Shown here piece after piece: positions 38,801 through 48,400 of a stretch of DNA of 64,000 bases; within the stretch, counting starts at the first letter, position 1, and each line of letters starts with the position of its first letter. Origin of the DNA: Oxyruncus cristatus. Lineage: Eukaryota; Chordata; Aves; Passeriformes; Cotingidae. The stretch is taken from the NCBI GenBank assembly GCA_013399855.1, contig VXAY01004098.1, forward strand, positions 359,323-423,322, written 5' to 3'. The notes beneath the pieces are model-generated. The model did no database searches, was not told the origin of the DNA, and saw only the letters and a program-made list of their open reading frames with translations. A program made the translations under genes and the position numbers.

Positions 38801-41800
38801 CCTTCCCTTCCAAAATAAAGCTCAAGGGAGCACTCCCCAAAAGCCACACTAACAGGAGTGCACCAAGCTGGTCCTACCACAGTTCTCCAGGAGAGCACGC
38901 CCATCCACATGCTCCCACATCTCCCCACACTGTACCGCAGGCCATGTGACACAACCTTTAGTTTCATAAAAACCCCTTACACAACACAGCTCCCTCCAGT
39001 TCAGACAGTCGGCTCACAGGAGATTAACTGGGGCTTAAAGCCATGGATGGAGCAGAGAGGACCCCAAGAAGGTTTAAGGCAAAGGAGCACTCAGCATGAA
39101 TATGGCCAGCCTGCTCTGCAGGATACCAGCCCAACAGCAGTATAAATGCAGCCACCTCACATCACTGGGCCTCAGGACCAGGTATCCCCCCTGCAGTAGG
39201 TTCATTTAGCAGTACATATGTAGCTTTAAAGACTACAAAAGTGGGGCCTATTTCTAGAAGTAGCTCACATAAGGTGTCCAGCACACACACAAAAGGTAGG
39301 GTTTAAAGTAACCAGAAGGAGTTGTCATTCCATTCCTTTTGCCCTCCCTTTGCTCCTGGTTAAGCACTGCCACTTACACTACAGTATCAACACTAATCGT
39401 ATGTGCCTGTCAGCAGCTGTAACTCCCTCCAGTGGTGAAACAGATTGATAAAAAAACCAAACAAACCTCTCTCGCACATGAAAACAACTCACTGAAAGGT
39501 CTAAGCAGCTAAAGGTACAGCACAAGAGAGAAAAGATAACCACAGAGCCTATACAGGGAAAAAGCAAAATAAGTGACCAAGCAAAGCATTGACCAAGCCT
39601 TTCCCCTTTCAGTAGCAGCAACCCCATAGATCAGATCAACAGAATGACCTAGGCACAAGCTCTTTTGGTAGCAGTTCTATGTTAAGACCAGCTTAATCAG
39701 GCTACTGAACTTCACCCTATATCTTCAAGCTACAGCAGAGCTTAAGACAGCACTGTTGTTTACATGATTCTCTCCAGAACCACCTGCTGCTTACTCCACT
39801 CCCATTTCAAGCTGCAACCACAGGTCACTTTGACAATCCTCAAGCAGAGTGACATTCCTCAGGGGGACTGACATTTGCAGCATGGTCAGCACAGTAACAC
39901 CAGCTCCTGTCCCTCAGTGTGTTTGTGTCCTCCTTCAATCATCACAAATGATTACAGAAATCCCCCAAATGTTTGTCTCTTACAAGTTAGGCAACTAGGT
40001 GATACCTCCAGTACTGTTTCTTTCATAATGTGTTCTTTATGCTGCTAGGAGATGGCACCAGTTTACAACCACCATCACACTCTCTGAGCTCAGCTGCTCC
40101 ACCTGCAACAATGAACAAATTATGATCATCCTCACTCCAGAGAGGTAAATGTTCTTCAACACCCATCTGTCATCATATAATATTATCGAAGTCCTGTTTC
40201 TCAAGGACACTACCACACCAGAGAAACCCACACAGCAGGTAGGTTTTACTACAGACCTCCTACCAGAAATCTCCAACACCAGCAATCCTGTGCTGACACC
40301 ACGGATAAAACAGCAATGAATGCTGCCGGTACTGAAGGTAGCTCACACCTGAGTTTTGTGCTGTGTGGGCTGGACTGGTTGCCTACCATTACTGCTATGA
40401 GTTGCATTATGATTCATACTCTGTTAGCTTACTGGGACTTGGGTCCTAAGAGTGAGACCAGTGGAATAATTAGCCATCACTGTTCTTGTGCTGAAGGATC
40501 AGCATTACTAGGATGTCAGGGAGGTGCAAGCCAGGTGTTTCTCTAATGCAGGAAGTAATTGTGCAGTAATTAAAGCAGATCTCAAGCACAAAAAAGCTGC
40601 CAAACTTGGTCACCACCCCTCAGTGCAACCAGCAGCTAAACACTTTCTGAGGTCATTACACTGCAGGCTCAACGTAGCACCAGTGAGGAATTCTGAAACA
40701 AAGGAAAATTACACTAACTAAATGTTCTAAGGAAATTTATAAATGTGCTGAAGAAACCACTCTTGAATCTCTGTGGTGATGGAGAAACTGTGGAAACAGG
40801 CAATGCTTTTCCTTTAGGGTTATCAACAGCACTTAGATGTCTCTTTCTGATTGTGAAGTAAATGAATACTACTTTAGAAGTTCAGTAGCAAAAGCACTGC
40901 ATCCAGCAAGTCAGAGGGACCAGCTCAGAGAAGAGGTTCACTTCAAATCTAAGTTACTCAAATTTCTTCCAAGCCCTTGACTAAACAAAGGTAGGAAAAG
41001 GTAACCCTACGTCGAACACATCTAACCCACTGCCCAATGCCTACTACTATCAGTCACCCAGTCTGGGATATTGTAACACCCTGTGTATTATCTTGAGTCT
41101 CTGAATGGAAACTCAGAGCTGCAAATGCTGTACACATTTTTTCTTTTATGCAGGTGTGATCTCCAGTTTGTACACCAAATTCAGCCCCCTCACGCACTCC
41201 CTCCCAAACACCCCAAAATTAAAGAAATGAAGCAAAAATATGTTTAAAAGGAAATTCATGACTCTGGTTAGCTATAAGTAATTCACAACATTGTCTTCAC
41301 CACCACCACCGCTACATTCTGCCAGAAGGTGACCAGTCAGCAACACAGTTAATTCCTGTAACTGCATGTGGAAAAGGTAATTCCCCTTTCACAAAACCCA
41401 TCTATTTCCTTGCATTTGCTTTTGATTTGAAATGTGGGTGCAGACAGGAATAAATCCTATAGTTACCACCTTCATTTATCAAGCAATGAAAATCAAGACC
41501 TTGTGATGTTTAACCATAATTCACATACAATTACCAGCCAGAAAGAACAAAGGAGAAAAGTACCGGAATAATGCATGACTTGCTCTATCAGTAGTGAATC
41601 AATACAACCATAAAAGACACACATCTAAAAAAAAAAAATCCCAGCATATATGAAAAAAACCCAGAATGCCAGTTATATTTTGCTATCTTTAGTGAATCAT
41701 CAAAAGCAAAAATCAAAGCCCGTGCCCTTCAAATCTATTGTCTTTCTGGTGTTTAATTTTTTATCACAATTCACTACAATTCATTGGACAAGCTCTTTGG

Positions 41801-44800
41801 TTTCAAGCACCCTTTAGCCTTGTTCTTTTAATTACTGCCAGGTAGATTGAATTCTTGTTAGCCTGCCAATTGCAGTAATTTTAGAATGGCACACTTCATA
41901 CATGAAAGCACTGTAAATGCCCATAATGTCAACTTTGGATTTTCCTTTCTTTTTTAATTCATGAAAGATACTTTTGCTTTTTTCCCTGATGTGTTTTTCA
42001 CAAAGACTTTCCTTTAGAATCACTCTAATACCAAAGCACTAAAAAGATAAAACAAATCTCCATAGTAACACAATCTTGTTAATATAGTCTCAATGTAGAA
42101 AACACAGAAAGAAAAAATCCCCAAACTGTACTTATTTCTCTAATGGGTTTTTCCCAAGAGATAAATGGAAATTTATAGCATCTTCTAAGCAAAAGTGCTA
42201 AATAGAGAAATTTGGTCAGGGTTAAATAAAATGGGAATTTTACAGATGACTGAGTAACATACTGTGCAAACCTCACATTTATTTTAGATATTCTACAAGT
42301 TCTGACCTTATCCATTCTAAGGTTTTATTGTAACTATTTCCCCTCATCACATCACATTAGTGACCATATCCTTTATTACACAATTGTGCCCCGTGTTTAA
42401 TATTCTACCTGCAGTGTACTTCAGCTAGAGTGCCTAAAAAAGGTCCACTTCTTTGGAACTACGAAGTTGCTCATTAGTTTTGAAAAACTGATAACAAGGA
42501 CTGTTCATCTGCCTGCTATTTGGAATCAGCACAGTTCACAGCCAGGGCATATTAACTGTGTTTTTGTCTTGATTTAATTTATTCCCTCCCTTGCTACCAC
42601 ACAGAAGACGTACATAAACAAAGTTATAAACTCAAACTGGGACAGAGCTCATGTTTTACGTTCGCACAGACCGAAACACAAACCTATTACTTTTGGTTTG
42701 TTCACAGTTCACTCTCCAGGCAATGCCAGTTCCATTCAGGAAAACATAACAGAGCAGCACAGAGGAAGGACAGCAGACTTGCCTCTCCTCAGTGCTGCAC
42801 ACATCAGGCTGAGGAACCCAGAAAGGAAGGAGAAAAAAACTGAACAATGCACCTTTCCTGGGAGCAATCCAGCTATCAGTTGTAAAATCTGTTCGGCAGA
42901 GAAGCGCAGTCAAGGAGCTCGGCACAGGAAGCAAAATGCCTCCAGCACCAGCCGTGGAGATGGATGGTTCCCTAATCCATGGCCGACCGTGGAGATGGAT
43001 GGATTAGAGAACCGAGGGAACAGGGACTGCCTGAAGCAGGGAGCATATTCTCTGAAGTGATAAAATGAGGTTGCTTCCCAAGGGAACCATAGGGAGCGAG
43101 GAAATTCACTCAATGCAGGATGTTTGATGCCTGGATGGACAGAGGATTGATGGAAAGGATCCATGCTGTACTGCAAGGCAGGGTTAACTTGCTTTCTGAT
43201 TCCACCAAAACTAAGTTCCATCTATTTACAGAGCCTATTTAATTTAAAAGTCCAATAAAACCCACTTTAAAGATTAGGACCTTTTGTATTATTTTCTGGC
43301 ATGCTGACATTAAGGAACAGATTGGGAATTCAAATTTTAAAGCTCCAGCTTATTTGGAGTCTCACCAAAAGCACATAAAAAAAGACTTCTAGTGTGGAGT
43401 GGTAGCAGAAATAAATCATAAATATGCTCGCGACTACATAAATTACTGAAAATTAGCAAATAAACATGTCAAAGTGAATGCATTAAATGTCCTTGTGCTC
43501 ATTTGTGGTAAATGTACATCATATTTTTGTTTGCATATTAATAAACTGCCAAGCTTCCTCAAGCTATGGCATAGCAAAAACAAAGGATCATGGAACCTGA
43601 TCTGAAAGAAAACAACTTTCCTGATGTGCTTTTGAAGTGCATCAAGACAAGGTTTTTTCATTTTAAAATTTCACAAAACAACTGAACAGCTAAATTTATA
43701 TTTACTTACTCTACTGCATAAAATTCAGGAATCTCTCTCTCTCTCCCTAGGTATGTCTAAGCTTTAGGTTAAGAATCTATAAATACATTTCAAATCCTGC
43801 CATCAGCACAGCTGCATAACACCCAGGGTCACTCACACTGAAGTTTGTAAAACTGTTTAGCTTCTATAAAGACCAAAATAAAACTTAAAGGAAATTTTGA
43901 CCAAGATTCATCACCTAGACTTACAAATTACAGGTAAATGTTTAATAAAGCAATTAAAAACCTCTGAACAGAAAAATAAGAACTATGCTCTTTAAAGTCC
44001 ACATCAGGAAAAAAAATGCTACAACTACTTTTGTTGATTCTGACATAAAATCACAAAAATATTCTCCCATCATCTCAGTGAAGAGCCTCCTTTCCACAAA
44101 AACTGATAGTAAACTGTGGATCCAAATTAGAAGATCATTACGGAAAACATTTTTATTTCAAACTTCCCTCTCCAGGTCGGATATTTGAGCCCATTTAATT
44201 AACTATTGGTCTACAGCTGTGATAGTGCAAATCACATTATCATAGAACTCTTGACACTGGGTTTTTCCTCCCTTTTTTTTTTTCCCTTTTTTAACCAGTA
44301 GTATGTATTACAGCCCTGGAAGTCAACACATGAGTCCTCAAATCTCTTAAACAAAAATTCTGAAGGGGGCATCCACTCCCAAAACCCATTCAGTTCCTTT
44401 GCTAGAAGTGATCCAAATGTTGTTTGGCTCTGCGTTACCAAGGCAGAAGCTTATGCCACAGCACAGATATTGGACTAGAAGAATTATGCAGTAGAGTCAC
44501 TACAGAAAAATTATTTCCTCTTCTTCATTCACCTGTATGTCAACATTTCACTCAAGACAGCTTCACAAGTCATCCAGATTAGAAAAGCCCAGAAGGCCTA
44601 CATATTATCCATTCTGTCCTATTTGGCATAACAACTGCCAGTGACATCAGGAAGATGATAAAAGGCTTCAAACCTTGCAAGCTGCCACTTAATCACAAAG
44701 TGATTGTTATGGTGTGGCTCCAGAGCATTTACACTTATTTGAAGCGCTTAATCTCTATTTTTGAAGTGGTCATCCAGACAGATAGTATTACCTTTCACAG

Positions 44801-45841
44801 ACAAACACAATACCACATATCTTAATTTATATTTTTTAAGTCTGAAGCTTGATAAATAAGAAACCCAACCCAGTAGTCAATGTACAGCCAGCATGGAAGC
44901 TCTTGGCTCAAGGGCTATGACTGAATTTTACACAAGCTACATTAGCTGCTGTTATAGTAGAATAAGCTGCTATTCACAAAGGGAAGTTTGTTGTATACTG
45001 CAAAGATATTTTTACGTAATTCTTTGGATTACGTATTTGTAGATAAAGAGACAATAAATATCCCATGAACAACAGTTTTTTAGACCTTAGTACATACAAG
45101 GCAGGAGTCCATAATCCTCACTGAACACGTAAGGAAGCTAGAAATTAATTATTGTGGAAAAGATGACAAGACTTTGAATCACTTTGGACCTTCACTAGTT
45201 ACTACAACAGAGAATGTTGTTGACTGGATGACATCAGATTTTTGACCCATTCCATAACTTCCACTGAACACCAGCTTATGTTTTTAAAGATATAGCACTG
45301 AGAAGAACAGAAGGTTTAAATTTTCCTCTCCACATTTTTGACAAAGGAAAAATAAGGAGAAAGAAGGAGCTATTTCAAGAAGTCATGAGTGCAATACAGC
45401 AAGGAATATTTAAAAAGCTTGCTCGTCAAGTTATTGATTCATTCTCATTACCTGGGAGACAAGAGTATGCTTTTATGGACTTACAAGACTAACTCACAAA
45501 TTTTTATCTAAGATCCGTATTAGAGTATTTACTTAACATGAGACAGAAAAAAACAAATCTTCATTTGACAAGACACGTACACTATCAACAATTCAAGGCA
45601 GAAAACTGACTGATTCAGAACAATTCAATGCTTTGCAAGCAGAGCAACACACAATGTTAGTTTTACAGTCATTTTTCAAGGCACTTTTTCTAAACTTACC
45701 AACTCTGTACTAGCCCAACTGAAGGCCTGTTAAGTAAGTTTTCAGGCAACAAATTGACTTCTCTCATGGTGTTTGCCAGTCGCACGGGGAGTTCTTTCCG
45801 CAGAAACATGTATGACGTCTTCTCACATGCATTGTCACGAC
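17736..45841 (-). CDS. PDK3: PDK3, pyruvate dehydrogenase kinase isoform 3 (coding exons 2-11; exon 1 outside window)
   Basis: This mitochondrial-matrix kinase phosphorylates the E1-alpha subunit of pyruvate dehydrogenase and so blocks glucose oxidation. It docks on the inner lipoyl domain of E2. Ten exons join in phase into 371 residues. Adding the usual 35-residue exon 1 gives 406, the human length, and that numbering is used below. The N-terminal BCDHK-type four-helix domain carries the conserved RNRHND (His119). The GHKL ATPase domain has an N-box ELFKNSMRA (Glu247, Asn251), a G1 box DKGGG (287-291) and a G2 box GFGYGLP (323-329). The C-terminus has the DW pair (388-389). Isoform identity rests on [25 protein letters not shown] and [11 protein letters not shown], which match PDK3 and not PDK1, PDK2 or PDK4 as I recall them. 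No frameshift or premature stop is seen. It converges on PCYT1B. The promoter is not in view. Confidence 0.97.
17880..18902 (-). other. PDK3: PDK3 intron 10
   Basis: A 1.0-kb intron with donor GTATGT and acceptor TTTCCATAG. It is AT-rich, and near 18684-18710 there is a G-rich patch followed by a 12-A run. No embedded gene was recognised. Confidence 0.9.
18903..19016 (-). CDS. PDK3: PDK3 exon 10 (G2 box)
   Basis: Thirty-eight codons, phase 0 at both ends, acceptor TTGTAG and donor GTATGT. It begins [20 protein letters not shown], giving the G2 glycine box that closes over ATP, and continues [18 protein letters not shown]. Ser replaces the Thr I recall in human EGVGTD. Confidence 0.97.
19017..23432 (-). 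other. PDK3: PDK3 intron 9, with one CR1 fragment
   Basis: A 4.4-kb AT-rich intron with donor GTAAGC and acceptor TTGTAG. It holds a CR1 3' fragment at about 22160-22417 in antisense orientation to PDK3. Nothing else recognisable was seen. A tRNA B-box-like string at 21341 was considered and rejected. Confidence 0.9.
22160..22417 (+). mobile_element. CR1 LINE 3' fragment
   Basis: A degraded CR1 tail. The recognisable phrases, in order, are GAGAGGACAAGAGGAACAGC, GTGCCAGGGAGGTTCAGGCT, GGATATCAGGAAAAGTTTCT, the ACTGGAATAGGCTGCCCAAG block, and the terminal GGTTGGACTGGATCTTGGGA followed by ATGATTCTGTGGTTCT. The ORF2 tail frame is broken. It lies in PDK3 intron 9, antisense to the gene. Boundaries are approximate. 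Confidence 0.9.
23433..23543 (-). CDS. PDK3: PDK3 exon 9 (G1 box)
   Basis: Thirty-seven codons, phase 0 at both ends, acceptor TTCCTTAG and donor GTAAGC. It encodes [20 protein letters not shown] and then [22 protein letters not shown] is the G1 box whose Asp contacts the ATP adenine in GHKL kinases. The following segment leads into the ATP lid. The second G1 residue is Lys, where I recall Leu in human PDK3. Confidence 0.97.
23544..24152 (-). other. PDK3: PDK3 intron 8, mostly CR1
   Basis: A 609-bp intron with donor GTAAAT and acceptor TTCCTTAG. A CR1 fragment at about 23660-24046 fills roughly two thirds of it. A 16-A run lies between the CR1 and exon 9. Confidence 0.9.
23660..24046 (+). 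mobile_element. CR1 LINE 3' fragment (ATTCTATTCTA-ended type)
   Basis: A CR1 tail beginning with a GGAGCTGTTTGG / AGGAGGCTGAGGG segment and reading through a decayed ORF2 C-terminus. The frame at 23764-23961 includes [20 protein letters not shown] and a TAA. The 3' end has TGGTCAGCCCTGAAGTGGTC and then ATATTCTATTCTAATGA. The ending differs from the ATGATTCTGTG type of the neighbouring copies, suggesting a different CR1 subfamily. It is antisense to PDK3 and lies between exons 8 and 9. Confidence 0.92.
24153..24254 (-). CDS. PDK3: PDK3 exon 8 (second half of N-box)
   Basis: Thirty-four codons, phase 0 at both ends, acceptor CTTCAG and donor GTAAAT. It begins [20 protein letters not shown] and ends [13 protein letters not shown]. 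The first Asn is the Mg-ATP-binding residue of the N-box. The [12 protein letters not shown] stretch is the most diverged part compared with human as I recall it. Confidence 0.97.
24255..25387 (-). other. PDK3: PDK3 intron 7
   Basis: A 1.1-kb AT-rich intron with donor GTAGGT and acceptor CTTCAG. It contains short near-duplicated AT-rich phrases around 24705-24765 (AATGTTACAAATTACAA and similar). No gene or mobile element was seen. Confidence 0.9.
25388..25464 (-). CDS. PDK3: PDK3 exon 7 (first half of N-box)
   Basis: A 77-nt exon: 2 nt that complete the split Ala codon, then 25 codons, [20 protein letters not shown] and FELFK. Donor GTAGGT. The acceptor is T14 followed directly by AG. The Glu of ELFK (residue 247 with a 35-residue exon 1) is the N-box general base. 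Confidence 0.97.
25465..26194 (-). other. PDK3: PDK3 intron 6
   Basis: A 730-bp AT-rich intron with a GTAATT donor and a T14-AG acceptor. No other feature was seen. Confidence 0.9.
26195..26272 (-). CDS. PDK3: PDK3 exon 6
   Basis: A 78-nt exon (2 nt + 25 codons + 1 nt), acceptor TTTGTAG and donor GTAATT, the least consensus-like donor of the set. It encodes [20 protein letters not shown] and VEEFN, the helix linking the N-terminal and ATPase domains. It matches the PDK3 form (AKMLCEQYY) rather than the PDK1 form (ARRLCDLYY). Confidence 0.97.
26837..27262 (+). mobile_element. Old CR1 RT-region fragment, interrupted by a second CR1
   Basis: The two halves of a CR1 reverse-transcriptase segment flank another CR1. 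GGTGGTGTCCCCCAAGGC, coding for the GVPQG motif, ends at 26860. CTGGGCCCAATATTGTTTGA, coding for LGPILF-like residues, resumes near 27117. Downstream phrases include ATCAGTGACTTGGATGAAGG and GCTGATGACACAAAGCTGGG (the ADDTKLGG motif, frame-disrupted by an extra base upstream). Antisense to PDK3. Edges approximate. Confidence 0.85.
26861..27115 (+). mobile_element. CR1 LINE 3' tail nested in older CR1
   Basis: A short 5'-truncated CR1 starting at CTGCAGTGAGAGGACAAGAG. It carries the GTAATAGGTTGCCCAGGGAG block and the end GAACTGGATGGTCTTAAATG, closing with TTCTCTGATTCTGT. The ORF2 frame is broken, including an 11-A expansion near 26926. It splits the RT fragment described in the surrounding entry. 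Confidence 0.88.
28422..28511 (-). CDS. PDK3: PDK3 exon 5
   Basis: A 90-nt exon (2 nt + 29 codons + 1 nt), acceptor TTCTAG and donor GTAAGG. It encodes [20 protein letters not shown] and NCDVAEVVK. It matches the short-loop PDK3 form (GGDTNP in human) rather than the longer KGKGSPSHRK loop of PDK1. Confidence 0.97.
28512..30606 (-). other. PDK3: PDK3 intron 4
   Basis: A 2.1-kb AT-rich intron with donor GTAAGT and acceptor TTCTTCTAG. I see no repeat or gene in it. Confidence 0.9.
30607..30791 (-). CDS. PDK3: PDK3 exon 4 (catalytic-helix region)
   Basis: The longest exon seen: 185 nt (1 nt + 61 codons + 1 nt), acceptor TCCTCTAG and donor GTAAGT. It encodes [40 protein letters not shown] and [21 protein letters not shown]. 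The His of RNRHND is the conserved residue paired with the N-box Glu in PDKs. KEKYGFDP and ISFRMLI identify isoform 3. Confidence 0.98.
31806..31870 (-). mobile_element. CR1 LINE 3' end fragment (reverse orientation)
   Basis: ATCACTGAAAGGTCATCTAG, then TCCAACCCCCCTGCAAATGA and GCAGGGG, is the reverse complement of the CR1 3' end. It reads in the same direction as PDK3, unlike the other CR1 copies here. Degraded continuation toward 32150 is possible but not clear. Confidence 0.75.
36651..36693 (+). repeat. 27-bp tandem duplication (about 1.6 copies)
   Basis: CAGGCTATAAATACAG at 36651-36666 recurs exactly at 36678-36693. CAGGCTATA also occurs once between them (36664). It lies in PDK3 intron 3. 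Confidence 0.8.
37433..37476 (+). repeat. 27-bp tandem duplication
   Basis: AGGCAAAACACCACTGC at 37433-37449 recurs exactly at 37460-37476. It lies in PDK3 intron 3, about 780 bp from another duplication with the same period. Confidence 0.8.
38341..38412 (-). CDS. PDK3: PDK3 exon 3
   Basis: A 72-nt exon (1 nt + 23 codons + 2 nt), acceptor TTTCAG and donor GTGAGT. It encodes [20 protein letters not shown] and VLD. The preceding Trp (TG|G) and following Asp (GA|C) codons are split across introns. Human has PQVLDN where this bird has PHVLDD, as I recall it. Confidence 0.97.
38413..45699 (-). other. PDK3: PDK3 intron 2
   Basis: A 7.3-kb intron with donor GTAAGT and acceptor TTTCAG. Mostly AT-rich. 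A more GC-rich patch at about 42650-43150 holds a direct plus inverted repeat (42952-43013). A pyrimidine-rich run lies at 44261-44294 and a short (TC)n near 43734-43748. No exon or mobile element was recognised. Confidence 0.9.
42952..43013. repeat. Direct repeat interlaced with a 15-bp inverted repeat
   Basis: CCGTGGAGATGGATGG occurs at 42952-42967 and, identically, at 42987-43002. GGTTCCCTAATCCAT (42966-42980) is complementary at 14 of 15 positions to ATGGATTAGAGAACC (42999-43013), leaving an 18-nt loop. It lies in PDK3 intron 2. Confidence 0.8.
45700..45841 (-). CDS. PDK3: PDK3 exon 2
   Basis: A 142-nt exon (2 nt + 46 codons + 2 nt), acceptor TTCTAACAG and donor GTAAGT. It encodes [40 protein letters not shown] and VGLVQS. 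It begins with the last two bases of a Gly codon (FDFG in the family). This is the start of the helical domain that binds the lipoyl group. It is the most 5' coding exon in the window. Confidence 0.98.
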
Positions 45842-46517
45842 CTGTTAGAAGGAAAGAAAAACAGATGCCCATTGCAGCAGATCAAAGTTTAGACTTCCCA
45901 GCGCTAGAAGATTTAAAAAAACCTTGCGAAACTAAATACAGTTTTAAAACAATTTCAGTACCCACCTTCAATTCCCTCTCACTCCCAAGACAAATATTAA
46001 ACTTTTACCTTCCTAGAGGTAGAAGTTTTTGTCTTTTTCCTCATTTCACACCATCTCATCGTCTTGCGTATAAACAAAAATCTCTCATCTTAGAAATAAA
46101 ATTCATCAAATATCAAATATTAGCTGGAAGTAAGATCTCAAAATACTAACTTTTATCAGTACAACTTTTATACTAAAGTGAACTTTTTAAAAGTGAATAC
46201 TGCACACATAACTGCGGGTAACGAGTGAAAACAAAAGACCAAACAGCATGACAACAGCTCAGTGACGCTTCACACCTGTCACAACTTCTTCAAACTTACT
46301 AAGTACTTAAAACATTTGAGCAGCACCTGGAGGGACCAGCAAAGGTCATAGCCCTCCGAGGTCTAGCCTACAAAATTCTCACCAGCATCCCAAAAGGGAA
46401 GTGCAGTGCTCATCACCACATTCCCACATAGGAAAAGCAGCAGCTGAGATTATCTTTCACTCTCACTTTTAAAACAGGTTTTTATCCAATGCAGTATTTT
46501 GAAAATTTTATATATAT

Positions 46518-46518
46518 N
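46518..46518. other. Ambiguous base (N)
   Basis: A single N inside a TATATAT-N-ATATAA stretch, probably an unresolved TA-repeat position in the assembly. Confidence 0.95.
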
Positions 46519-47729
46519 ATATAAATCCAAAACAGTCAGAAAGTAAATAAATGGATCCAACAAAGTAACTATACCTTCCTGCACCTAGTTAAAACAGTGA
46601 TAATTCTCTGAAGCCACCCTACACAAACCAAAAGATATGACTAAGAGCAATCTTAGGCTAAATTAGTTACTAAAGATACATATAAAATTTTAGCTACAAA
46701 TATTAAAAAGCACAAGATGTTAAGACACTTGCTCTAATAGTTCACACAGGGGGCCAGACCTGACTTGACAGTTTTTTGTATTTTGCAGCATTTCACAAGT
46801 GGGGGAAGTCTCCATCATAACTAATTTCCAAAGAGTCCAGGTAAACAAAAATAAAAAAATAAAAATGCATGTTTCAGTTGTAATGAACAGTCAGTATTCT
46901 CCTTTCATCTAGAAAGACAGCAAATGCCTTTTGTGATGATAACCAGTTCAACTGCCTGCACAATTTGTGAGTGAATGCAAGAGCTATAAATTATGTTCAA
47001 GCAAACCAGAAAGTGTTAAAAGCACTGCCAGGCACATAATCACTGAGATTCACAATTTGAAAGACTCAAGTACAATGCAACCAGCACAATCAACGTGATA
47101 CTTTTTGAGACAGTCTCATTATAATCACAGTTTTCACTTTCTTATCATAGGTAACATGCATTGATAGATTAGTTCCCAAACCCTAACACAAGCTCGGGGA
47201 ATATGCAGGAAGGATTACGGTTTCCCTTTTTTCTTGCTCATTTAGGTATCATCCATCAGTGGATCATTACATTCTGTTAGTGTCAGCAATTCTATTATAG
47301 TTCTTCCAGCAAACACCTGGACTTATTTTACTTACTCTCATTTTCACATCTCAATTACAGACACACACATGCTGTCAAAATTAGACAAAGGAAACAAGAC
47401 ATTACGTTGTTTTCTGTAAAGCACAGTAATGATTTCGGAGTTCAATCCTTCAAGTAAGTCAGATACTAATTCACCTACAACAGAGGATAGAAACTTGTCT
47501 GGCCACAAGTCACTGTATAGTTTACAGCAGGTCTTTCATGACTGTGGCTGGACAGCAGTAAAGACTGACTAGCTCACCCTATACCTGCTGAGCTGGAAAA
47601 CCCCTCAGAACAAAGACACCAACTGCTTCCCAACAGTGACTGAGAGCAAGTTCTGTTATTTTCTAGGCAATAAAAAGCAAAAGGAATGAAAGACAGCCCA
47701 GACAGAAAAGGACCCACAGCTGGTGTGGG

Positions 47730-47760
47730 TCTGTGAAAGGGCATGAGGGCCCTTCACAGA
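47730..47760. repeat. 12-bp stem hairpin with one bulge
   Basis: TCTGTGAAAGGGC (47730-47742) pairs with GCCCTTCACAGA (47749-47760), with one bulged A and a 6-nt loop. It sits in a GC-richer patch of PDK3 intron 1. Confidence 0.75.
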
Positions 47761-48368
47761 CACAGCCCCCAGCTTCGTGCAAGGAGACAACAAAAGGTGC
47801 TACTGCAAAGCAGGACTGGCAGAAGGGACCCTTCCTCTCCTTCCCCAAGCCAGGGCACATCTCTATTCAACCTGTCTCGCTCAGCAAATTTAAACTGTCT
47901 CTTTTCCAAGGAGTTGCCTTGCCCTGTTGTACTGCTACATTTCAGGTACAGAGCCCTTTGGGGTCTCTTCACATGCTCAGTGCAGGAAAACGAAAGGAAG
48001 CTCTGGTGAAAGCCTTCCCAATCTGCAAGTTTGCTTCAGCTTCAGCTCATCTTTTTGGTGGTCAAAGCATCATTTGCTCAGCTGCAGGCAGTTCATCTGA
48101 GAGCCTCCACAGGGTTGCTTCAGCTTACTAACAGGTCAGCTACCTGCCTGCCAGACAGCATGTGCCTGGGAAGAGGGAACGGCTACTCCTCAGGATCAGC
48201 AGTAATTAGAGCTCCTCCAACTTCCAAAGCAAAAGCAAACTGTCCTAACAGCTGCTCCTTGGCTGCCGTTCCTCACAGCAACACCTGTACAACCACCTTC
48301 ATAAAAATGAGGGTCATCCTGCTAAGTAAAAAAACCTCCTTAGTCTATACATTAGGTATTTTCTTAAT

Positions 48369-48400
48369 ATAATTTATCATACACGGGCCTGATAAATTAT
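48369..48400. repeat. Perfect 11-bp inverted repeat
   Basis: ATAATTTATCA (48369-48379) and TGATAAATTAT (48390-48400) are exact reverse complements separated by 10 nt. AT-rich, in intron 1. Confidence 0.75.

Noticed and set aside
44261..44301. Long pyrimidine tract ending in AACCAG, a strong + strand splice-acceptor look-alike
   Set aside because: The host gene is on the other strand and no coding exon follows.
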